From the NCBI GenBank assembly GCA_016179165.1, contig JACORX010000007.1, forward strand, positions 1-11,097: DNA of 11,097 nt, in the 5' to 3' direction. The position numbers were made by a program, and so were the translations under genes. The number at the start of each line of letters is the position of its first letter. The stretch's first letter is position 1. The notes beneath the pieces were generated by a model. That model made no database searches. It was not told the origin of the DNA and was given only the letters and a program-made list of their open reading frames with translations. This DNA is from Candidatus Rokuibacteriota bacterium (GTDB lineage Bacteria > Methylomirabilota > Methylomirabilia > Rokubacteriales > CSP1-6). Positions 6,206-11,097 of this stretch are shown piece after piece.

Positions 6206-6300
6206 GCCGGCTCCGTGTGGAGATGGTGCATGAACCAGTCGCGGCTGCGCGCGTCGACTCCGCCGACTCTCACGCTGAAACGCTCGGCGGTCAGGAGCAT
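6202..6300 (-). CDS. Possible 32-codon ORF bridging the tatD-like and M20 peptidase genes
   Basis: An ATG at 6300-6298 lies inside the last codons of the TatD-like gene (10-nt overlap). The frame ends in a TGA that overlaps the peptidase ATG as ATGA. It covers the whole 85-bp gap between the two genes. The peptide begins MLLTAERFSVRVGG and ends DWFMHHLHTEPA, with a His-rich, aromatic C-terminal patch. Position and overlaps fit a translated linker gene. Against this, the same frame stays open far back through tatD as a GC-rich shadow frame, and no strong ribosome site is visible. I do not recognise the peptide. Confidence 0.3.
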   Translation of the reverse strand: MLLTAERFSVRVGGVDARSRDWFMHHLHTEPA

Positions 6301-7076
6301 GCGAGGTCGAAGAGCTGACAGGCGTTGGCCGAGATCTGGTACGTGACCTCGTCGACCGGCAGGCCTTTGATCTTGGCGACCTCCTCGGCCACCCGCGAGA
6401 CGAGCCAGGGCCCGGACGGAACCCCCGCGAACTCGCCCTGGTAGGGCCACGGCCCGTCGCTTTCGACGAGGAGCGATTCGAGCGGCACGGCCTCGACCAG
6501 CGCGCGATCCCGCTCGCGATAGACCACCTCGGGCGTCACGGACACGAAGTACCCGGCATCCACGATGTCGCGCGTCACGTCGGCCGGCGCCTTGTGCCAG
6601 TGGAAGACGGCGCGCTCGATGCCCCGGGCCTTGAGCGCCGCGAGCGCGCCCACTGCGGCGCCGTGAGGAGCGTGCAGGATGACCGGCAGATCGTAGCGCT
6701 CGGCAAGTACCAGGAGCCGGTCGAGCCGCCGCCGGCCGCGCGTCATGAACCCAGCGGCGTCTGTTGCGCCCTCGAGGCAGTACCACGGCAGCCCGATCTC
6801 GCCGAGCGCGACCAGGCGCGAGTGGTGCGCCGCCACCTGCGCCTCGACCTGGTCGAGGTCCGGGTCGCCCAGCTGGACCCAGTCCGGGTGGAAGCCCATC
6901 GCGGGCCGGACGCTTTTTCCGTTCCCGATCGCGGCATCGAGAGTGCGCGCGTTCGTCTGCTGGTCGCAGCCGACCGCGACGGCGCCCCAGACACCGTGCT
7001 CCGCCGCGCGGGCGAGCGTGCCGCGCAGGTCTTCAAACGCAGAATCGTACAGGTGGCAGTGACTGTCGATGATCAT
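6291..7076 (-). CDS. TatD-family metal-dependent hydrolase
   Basis: A 261-residue TIM-barrel amidohydrolase-superfamily protein. Metal-binding motifs in order are DSHCHL (H6, H8), LGEIGLP (E93), VILHAPHG (H135), VFHWHKAP (H159/H161) and LVESDGPWPY (D207). Canonical TatD nucleases have HS, HCFSG and ETDxP at the last three sites, so this is a divergent TatD-like branch, and DNase activity should not be assumed. It starts with an ATG directly abutting the tldE stop (TAG-ATG), with GGAG 5 nt upstream, so it is clearly co-translated with tldE. In this operon it sits between peptidase genes; a role in peptide or modified-peptide turnover is an inference from context only. Confidence 0.88.
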   Translation of the reverse strand: MIIDSHCHLYDSAFEDLRGTLARAAEHGVWGAVAVGCDQQTNARTLDAAIGNGKSVRPAMGFHPDWVQLGDPDLDQVEAQVAAHHSRLVALGEIGLPWYCLEGATDAAGFMTRGRRRLDRLLVLAERYDLPVILHAPHGAAVGALAALKARGIERAVFHWHKAPADVTRDIVDAGYFVSVTPEVVYRERDRALVEAVPLESLLVESDGPWPYQGEFAGVPSGPWLVSRVAEEVAKIKGLPVDEVTYQISANACQLFDLACS

Positions 7077-8411
7077 CTAGGCTCCTGCCACCGTCATGCG
7101 CCCGACCAGCACGGTGGGCGAAGCCGTGCGGTCGCGGAAGACGAGGTCGTTGCCCACACCTTCGATGGCGTGGAACATGTCGAGCAGGTTGCCCGCGATC
7201 GTGATCTCCTCGACCGGGTACGCCAGCTCGCCGTTGTCGATCCACATACCGACGGCGCCGCGCGAATAGTCGCCGGTGACGCCGTTGACGCCGAAGCCGA
7301 TCAGCTCTGTCACGTAGAGACCCTGCTTGACGCTCCCGATGAGGTCCTTCGGATCGAGCGCGCCCTTGGCGAGATAGAGGTTCGTCGTGCCGACGGTGAC
7401 GCCGCTGCCGTCCCGCGCGGCGTGATGCGTCGAGGCCATGCCGAGCTTGCGGCCGCTGTAGGTGTCGAGGAGGTACGAAGTCAGCACTCCCTTGTCCACG
7501 ATCACCGTCCGCAGCACCGGCAGCCCCTCGCCGTCGAAGGGCCGCGAGCCGAGGCCCCCGGAAATGGTCCCGTCGTCGATGATCGTGACGCCGGGCGCAG
7601 CGATTTGCCGGCCGAGCTTGCCGAGGAGGAAGGAGGCGCCGCGGTAGAGCGACGGGCCCGCGACGGCGCCGGCGACATGCCGGACCAAGCTCGCCGCCAT
7701 GTCCGGATCGAAGACGACGGGCACCTGGGCTGTCTTGACCTGCCGGGCGCCCAAACGACGCAGCGCACGGCCTGCGGCAGTCTTGCCGATCTCCTCGGGC
7801 GAGTCGAGGCGGGCGCGCTTGCGCGTCACGTGGTACCAGCCGTCGCGCTGCATGTGGCCGTTCTCCGACGCGATGGGCGAGGTCGAGAGGCTGAAGGACG
7901 ACGTCCCGTACTCGGCGGCGAAGCCGTGGGACGCCGCATAGGCGTAGCGGGCGCGACGATCGGCGAAATCACCGCCCTCGGAGTTCGTGATGCGCGGATC
8001 GGCCCCGAGCGCCGCGGCCTCGCAGCGCCGGGCGAGCTCGATCTTCTCCTCAGGCGAGAGATCGTGCCCCGTGGGGTCGTCGAGGTCGAGGGCCGGGATC
8101 TCCCGCGCGAGCACGTTCGCCTCGGGCAAGCCGCTCAGCTCGTCGGGAGCAGTGATCCGCGCGAGCGACACCGCTTCGTCCACCAGGCGCTCGACGGAAG
8201 TTCGCGAGAAGTCCGAGGTCGAAGCGGCGGCGGCGGACTTCCCGGAGAAAACGCGCAGCGAGAGGTGCTGCGCCCGGGCGTGCTTGACCGTGTCCACCCG
8301 CCCGAGCCTGACCTGGGCCGAGAACGCCCGGTCTTCCACCAGGAAGGCGTCGGCCGCCGTCGCTCCTCGCTCCCGCGCCCGCTTCAGGACATCGCCGAGG
8401 AGATCGAGCAT
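7077..8411 (-). CDS. pmbA: TldE/PmbA subunit of the TldD/TldE metalloprotease
   Basis: 444 residues, the usual PmbA length, without the HExxxH motif of its partner. In E. coli, TldE forms a heterodimer with TldD that degrades unstructured peptides, helps mature microcin B17 and removes the CcdA antitoxin; TldE supports the active subunit. Features seen are an N-terminal segment with VRLGRVDTVKHARAQHLSLRVF, a central region with SEGGDFADRRARYAYAAS, and the conserved C-terminal part (GVTVGTTNLYLAKG, GFGVNGVTGDYSRGAVGMW, NGELAYPVEEITIAGN). The ATG at 8411 is chosen because it follows the tldD TAA by one base and gives the family N-terminus MLDLLGDVLKRARERG; an upstream GTG at 8471 would add 20 residues reading out-of-frame tldD sequence. 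Confidence 0.93.
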   Translation of the reverse strand: MLDLLGDVLKRARERGATAADAFLVEDRAFSAQVRLGRVDTVKHARAQHLSLRVFSGKSAAAASTSDFSRTSVERLVDEAVSLARITAPDELSGLPEANVLAREIPALDLDDPTGHDLSPEEKIELARRCEAAALGADPRITNSEGGDFADRRARYAYAASHGFAAEYGTSSFSLSTSPIASENGHMQRDGWYHVTRKRARLDSPEEIGKTAAGRALRRLGARQVKTAQVPVVFDPDMAASLVRHVAGAVAGPSLYRGASFLLGKLGRQIAAPGVTIIDDGTISGGLGSRPFDGEGLPVLRTVIVDKGVLTSYLLDTYSGRKLGMASTHHAARDGSGVTVGTTNLYLAKGALDPKDLIGSVKQGLYVTELIGFGVNGVTGDYSRGAVGMWIDNGELAYPVEEITIAGNLLDMFHAIEGVGNDLVFRDRTASPTVLVGRMTVAGA

Positions 8412-8412
8412 C

Positions 8413-9873
8413 TTAGACCTGGGTCCCGCCCACCGTGATGCCGTCGATCCTGATCGTCGGCAGCCCGACACCGACCGGCACGGACTGGCCGTCCTTGCCG
8501 CAGGTGCCGACGCCCTCGTCGAGCTTGAGATCGTGGCCGACGCGGCTCACGCGCGTGAGCGCCTCGGGCCCGCTGCCGATGAGGGTTGCCCCCTTGACAG
8601 GCCGCGTGATCTTGCCGTCCTCGATCAGGTAAGCCTCGCTGGCAGAGAAGACGAACTTGCCATTGGTGATGTCCACCTGTCCCCCGCCGAAGTTCACGGC
8701 GTAGAGGCCGTGGGGCACCGAGCGGATGATGTCGTCGGGGTCGTCTTGGCCCGCCAGCATGAAGGTGTTCGTCATACGCGGCATGGGCTGGTGCGCGTAG
8801 GACTCGCGCCTGCCGTTGCCCGTGGGCTCCCCGCCCATGAGCCGGGCGTTGAGCCGGTCCTGCATGTAGCCGACGAGGACGCCTTTCTCGATGAGGACGT
8901 TGCGCCGCGTCGGGATGCCCTCGTCGTCCACGTTGAGCGACCCGCGCCGGTTGGCGATGGTGCCGACGTCGATCACCGTAACGAGATCTGAGGCGACCTT
9001 CTGTCCCATGCGCCCCGAGAAGGCCGAGGTCTGCTTGCGGTTGAAGTCGCCTTCGAGCCCGTGCCCGACGGCCTCGTGGAGGAGAATCCCCGGCCAGCCC
9101 GGACCGAGCACCACGGTCATCTCGCCGGCCGGCGCCTCGACGGCGTGGAGCTTGATCGTGGCCTGCCTGACCGCCTCGGAGGTGTAGCGGCGCCAGCGGT
9201 CCGCTTCCCCGCGGTCCGCTTCAAGGAAGAAATCAAACGGCACGCGCCCGCCGCCGCCGTAGTTGCCGATCTCGCGCTTTCCGTTCTCCTCGACGATCAC
9301 CGTCACGTTGAGCCGCGTCAGCGGGCGCACATCGCCCACGGTCCAGCCGGACGGCGTGGCGATCAGGACCACAACGTCCTCGCTGCCGAGGCTCGCGATG
9401 ACCTGCTTGACGCGCGGATCGGAAGCGCGTGCCGCCGCGTCCATCTTGAGGAGCAGCGCGACCTTCCGGTCCAGCGCGGCATTGACGGGAGGCTCGGCGA
9501 GCGTGTAGAGGTCGTGCGGGCGGCCGGACCGGACGGCCACGGCCATGGATCCTGAACTCTGATCGGCGATGGCGCGCGCCTGCCGGGCGGCTTCCTCGAG
9601 ATTGGGAAGCGCGAGATCGTCGGTGTGGGCGTAGCCGGTGCGCTCGCCCGACTGCGCGCGGATGCCGGCGCCCTGGCTGACGTGACGGGAAGCTTTCTTG
9701 ACCGCGCCCTCTTCGAGGGTCAGCTCCTCGCTGACGCGGTACTCGAGGAAGAGGTCTGCGTGGTCGACGCGGCCGACCAGGTGGGACCCCAAAAGCCGTT
9801 CGAGGGCCGAGGACGTGAGACCGAACCTGTCCTCGAAGAACCGCTCCGGCCGCGCAAGCTTATTAGTTGTCAT
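8413..9873 (-). CDS. tldD: TldD, catalytic subunit of the TldD/TldE metalloprotease
   Basis: 486 residues, close to the family norm. The zinc-binding HExxxH is in GILLHEAVGHGLEGDFN (H266, E267, H271), and the third ligand Cys is in DEGVGTCGKDG (C457), as known for E. coli TldD. The TldD/TldE heterodimer encloses the active site and cleaves extended, unfolded peptides in the cytoplasm. Other conserved stretches are GSLNVDDEGIPTRRN and FVFSASEAYLIEDGKITRPVKGATLIG. It is the first gene of the tight operon leading into pmbA. The ATG at 9873 has no Shine-Dalgarno of its own (CCTTCGCGTCCCTC upstream). Instead it is overlapped by a short upstream ORF with a good ribosome site, suggesting coupled translation. 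Confidence 0.95.
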   Translation of the reverse strand: MTTNKLARPERFFEDRFGLTSSALERLLGSHLVGRVDHADLFLEYRVSEELTLEEGAVKKASRHVSQGAGIRAQSGERTGYAHTDDLALPNLEEAARQARAIADQSSGSMAVAVRSGRPHDLYTLAEPPVNAALDRKVALLLKMDAAARASDPRVKQVIASLGSEDVVVLIATPSGWTVGDVRPLTRLNVTVIVEENGKREIGNYGGGGRVPFDFFLEADRGEADRWRRYTSEAVRQATIKLHAVEAPAGEMTVVLGPGWPGILLHEAVGHGLEGDFNRKQTSAFSGRMGQKVASDLVTVIDVGTIANRRGSLNVDDEGIPTRRNVLIEKGVLVGYMQDRLNARLMGGEPTGNGRRESYAHQPMPRMTNTFMLAGQDDPDDIIRSVPHGLYAVNFGGGQVDITNGKFVFSASEAYLIEDGKITRPVKGATLIGSGPEALTRVSRVGHDLKLDEGVGTCGKDGQSVPVGVGLPTIRIDGITVGGTQV

Positions 9874-9940
9874 GAGGGACGCGAAGGATCTTCATCGTAG
9901 CATCGGCCCCCAAGGGACCTTCCATCTTTAATGACACCAT
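9863..9940 (-). CDS. Possible 25-codon leader ORF overlapping the tldD start
   Basis: An ATG at 9940-9938 is preceded by GAGG with 5 nt spacing, a better ribosome site than tldD's own. The frame encodes a 25-residue peptide starting MVSLKMEGPLG and ending MKILRVPHDN, and stops with TAA at 9865-9863, eleven bases inside tldD in another frame. Ribosomes finishing it would be placed on the tldD ATG. Inside it lies a small potential hairpin (9905-9919: GGTCCC, loop TTG, GGGGCC on the minus strand). I do not recognise the peptide. Base composition is less GC-rich than the neighbouring genes, which weakens a protein-coding claim but is common in leaders. Confidence 0.35.
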   Translation of the reverse strand: MVSLKMEGPLGADATMKILRVPHDN

Positions 9941-9969
9941 TGCCACCTCATCGAATTCACTATCAGGAG

Positions 9970-9991
9970 TGGAACCGGCTTCACAGTTCCA
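9970..9991. other. Small inverted repeat between the BtuF-like gene and tldD
   Basis: TGGAAC (9970-9975) and GTTCCA (9986-9991) pair around a 10-nt loop, inside the AT-richer 162-bp gap (9874-10035). It is without a T-tract and could be a weak terminator of the upstream gene or a regulator site. Nothing else clear is seen in this gap apart from the tldD leader ORF. Confidence 0.25.
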
Positions 9992-10035
9992 GCTACTTAG
10001 ACCGTGGGAGCGAAGGCTGCGCTTGAGGAGCTACA

Positions 10036-10836
10036 CTAAGCGCCCAGCCCCTGCTGGATGATCTCGTGGATAAGCCTGAGCCCCGTTAGCACCGATGGCC
10101 CTGGGGATAGGATGTCAGCCCCGTCCACCTCATGGATACGGCCTTCCCTGACGGCGCTCACGGTCTCCCACCCGGGCCGTTTCCGGATCGCCTCCAGATC
10201 CACCGGCTTGCCGCACCATGAGACGAGGATGATCTGGGGGTCCCGCCTGGCGACTTCGCCCGGATCCACCACCCGGTCCTTGGCCGAGGGCTTGTCCCGC
10301 AGCTCGGAGAAGATATCGCGCCCGCCGGCGATCTCGATGATCTCCGACACCCACCGGATCCCCACAATCAGCGGGGCGTGCCACTCCTCGAAGTAGACGC
10401 GCGGCCTGTCGGGCCAGACGGCGGAGAACTCCCGCACCTGCCGGATCTCGTCGCGCATGTCCTGGACGAGATCGCGCGCGGGCTTCTCGAGCCCCAGCAG
10501 CCCGCCCACCATGATGATGGTGGCGAGGATCTCGTCCATCGAGCGCGGGTTGGAGCAGAAGACGGGTCTCCCCGCGCGGATCAGCTCGGCGCTAATGTCC
10601 GCCTGGAGATCCGAGAAGGCCAGCACGACGTCGGGTTCGAGCTCCATGATCTTGTCGGCGCGGAAGCTCGTGAAGCCGCCGATCTTCGGCTTCTCCCGCG
10701 CCTCAGGGGGCCTGTGCGCCGTGCCGGGCACGCCGACGACGCGCCCCCCTGCACCCAGCGCGTAGCAGATCTCCACGTGCTCGGAAGAGAGACACACGAT
10801 GCGCTGAGGGAAGCCGGCCGACCCCTTGCCGTACAT
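10036..10836 (-). CDS. BtuF/FhuD-fold substrate-binding-like protein without signal peptide
   Basis: 266 residues covering the whole two-lobed periplasmic-binding fold of the cobalamin/Fe-siderophore family (PF01497 type). It has PQRIVCLSSEHVEICYALGAG at the N-terminus (residues 10-30), GGFTSFRADKIMELEPDVVLAF (53-74), the inter-lobe helix region around 120-140, FEEWHAPLIVGIRWVSEIIEIAGG (149-172), and a C-terminal lobe with SWCGKPVDLEAIRKRPGW and VREGRIHEVDG. The family normally binds corrinoids or ferric chelates for an ABC importer. No signal peptide or lipobox precedes the first beta-strand, and no permease or ATPase gene is adjacent in the window, so a cytoplasmic corrinoid- or metal-chelate-binding role is possible. 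The ATG at 10836 lacks a Shine-Dalgarno. A GTG a few codons later is less likely because it would remove the first strand. Confidence 0.75.
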   Translation of the reverse strand: MYGKGSAGFPQRIVCLSSEHVEICYALGAGGRVVGVPGTAHRPPEAREKPKIGGFTSFRADKIMELEPDVVLAFSDLQADISAELIRAGRPVFCSNPRSMDEILATIIMVGGLLGLEKPARDLVQDMRDEIRQVREFSAVWPDRPRVYFEEWHAPLIVGIRWVSEIIEIAGGRDIFSELRDKPSAKDRVVDPGEVARRDPQIILVSWCGKPVDLEAIRKRPGWETVSAVREGRIHEVDGADILSPGPSVLTGLRLIHEIIQQGLGA

Positions 10837-10844
10837 GGCAACTT

Positions 10845-10853
10845 ACGATATCA
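10845..10853 (-). promoter_or_regulatory. Candidate extended -10 for the BtuF-like gene (near-leaderless)
   Basis: On the minus strand TGATATCGT (10853 to 10845) fits an extended -10 with hexamer TATCGT. The expected transcription start, about 10838, would be only a couple of bases before the ATG at 10836, matching the lack of any ribosome site. The divergent gap is just 27 bp, so any opposing promoter must overlap. Confidence 0.3.
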
Positions 10854-10863
10854 AAGAAAGCCT

Positions 10864-11039
10864 ATGACCGGGCCCAAGCGTTCCCAGCGCCGCACCCTCC
10901 TGATGGTCGGCACCCGCAAGGGCGCCTTCTTCTTCCACGGCGATACGGCGCGCCGGACCTGGCGGCTCGACGGGCCGGACCTCCTCGGCTGTATCGTCCA
11001 CCACCTATCTACTCCGTCAAGGCCGCCTCGCTCGGCTGA
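10864..11039 (+). pseudogene. Internally deleted BNR/sialidase-like (WD40/YVTN-type) gene
   Basis: The ATG at 10864 opens a frame with TLLMVGTRKGAFFFHG and WRLDGPDLLGCIVHH, the N-terminus of the widespread 'exo-alpha-sialidase-like' BNR-repeat proteins (…VGTRKGAF…GPxFLG…VHH). Immediately after IVHH the expected repeat domain is missing. In a different frame the sequence PPIYSVKAASLG followed by TGA (11037-11039) resembles the extreme C-terminus of the same family. The join lies in the short repeat CCACCACC (10998-11005). I infer that most of a gene usually over 300 codons long was removed, with a frame change. If translated from 10864, the protein would run on in the wrong frame to the window edge. 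These genes commonly precede a MoaD/ThiS-like gene, as here. Confidence 0.6.
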
Positions 11040-11097
11040 TGCGCGTCTTCATCGCCTCGCCCCTTTACTCCTACACGGGCGGGCGCGGCGAGGTCGA
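11039..11097 (+). CDS. MoaD/ThiS-family (ubiquitin-like) protein, start only, cut by window edge
   Basis: The ATG at 11039 overlaps the TGA of the preceding remnant as TGATG and opens the frame MRVFIASPLYSYTGGRGEV to the window edge. The beginning MRVxIPSxLxSYTGG-x-EV is typical of the MoaD/ThiS-like small sulfur-carrier-fold proteins found next to BNR/sialidase-like genes. Only 19 codons are visible, so the terminal GlyGly that would prove a sulfur carrier is out of view. The intact coupling to the remnant's stop suggests that the two formerly made a translationally coupled pair. Confidence 0.65.
   Translation, partial: MRVFIASPLYSYTGGRGEV

Noticed and set aside
5111..6346. A 411-codon plus-strand open frame opposite the M20 peptidase
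   Set aside because: All the M20 motifs are on the minus strand; the plus translation has no domain and is composition-driven.
6202..6786. A 194-codon minus-strand frame extending the 32-codon ORF upstream through tatD
   Set aside because: The part inside tatD is an Arg/Gly-rich shadow; only the tail that spans the gap has positional support.
6594..8438. A 614-codon open frame on the plus strand
   Set aside because: It lies opposite the TatD-like and tldE genes, has low-complexity Arg/Ala/Asp-rich translation and no family motif, and is a shadow frame of GC-rich coding sequence.
9863..9940. The tldD leader peptide as a RiPP precursor
   Set aside because: There is no Cys/Ser/Thr-rich core, no leader-core layout and no modification enzyme nearby; leader-ORF function is the simpler reading.
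9931..10026. A 31-codon plus-strand ORF in the gap upstream of tldD
   Set aside because: It has no ribosome site, no link to a neighbour on that strand and no recognisable sequence; it is probably chance.
1..11097. CRISPR arrays, tRNA/rRNA genes, insertion sequences and attachment sites
   Set aside because: Looked for regularly spaced repeats, cloverleaf-like elements, transposase motifs and long terminal inverted repeats; none was seen.

Overview
This is a GC-rich bacterial chromosomal window with strong third-position G/C bias and dense, mostly housekeeping-type gene content. No mobile elements, tRNA, rRNA or CRISPR were seen. The mix (FabI/FabL-type reductase with UppP, a GAF hybrid histidine kinase, a TldD/TldE–TatD–M20 peptidase run, an MoaD/BNR-repeat pair) would suit a soil or subsurface lineage such as Rokubacteria/Methylomirabilota or a deltaproteobacterium-like group. 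That placement is a guess from gene style, not from a marker gene.

Layout. At the left edge (1-232, minus) is the N-terminal part of a CinA/MoCF-domain protein. Divergent from it, a plus-strand unit carries an enoyl-ACP-reductase-like SDR (318-1139), undecaprenyl-diphosphatase uppP (1146-1955) and a well-initiated but internally deleted remnant of an FAD-dependent dehydrogenase (1969-2178). A short regulatory region (2179-2356) with candidate extended -10 promoters and a 17-codon leader ORF leads into an orphan GAF–histidine kinase–receiver hybrid (2357-4045). A strong hairpin at 4073-4102 separates it from a long convergent minus-strand operon.

The minus-strand operon reads right to left: tldD (9873-8413), tldE/pmbA (8411-7077), a TatD-family metal hydrolase (7076-6291), a possible 32-codon ORF (6300-6202), an M20 PepT-like peptidase (6205-5057), an alpha/beta hydrolase (5135-4278), and an N-terminal scrap of an SDR (about 4260-4159). 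The well-supported peptidase-side genes abut or overlap by a few bases, so they are probably co-transcribed. Together they look like a peptide processing/degradation cassette: TldD/TldE cleave unstructured peptides, and the M20 enzyme could finish small peptides. Upstream of tldD, in the same orientation, is a substrate-binding-protein-like gene of the BtuF/FhuD fold without a signal peptide (10836-10036). Divergent from it, at the right edge, are the collapsed remains of a BNR/sialidase-like gene joined to the start of an MoaD/ThiS-like gene.

The less ordinary signals are: (i) three genes reduced to remnants inside about 9 kb, two of which keep a start and then jump to a later part of the family sequence; (ii) short leader ORFs with good ribosome sites placed exactly on the start codons of tldD and the histidine kinase; (iii) the compact TldD/TldE–TatD–M20 arrangement; and (iv) small oddities in uppP (an in-frame 21-bp tandem duplication) and in the kinase H-box. 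I do not see a clearly new defence or biosynthetic system.
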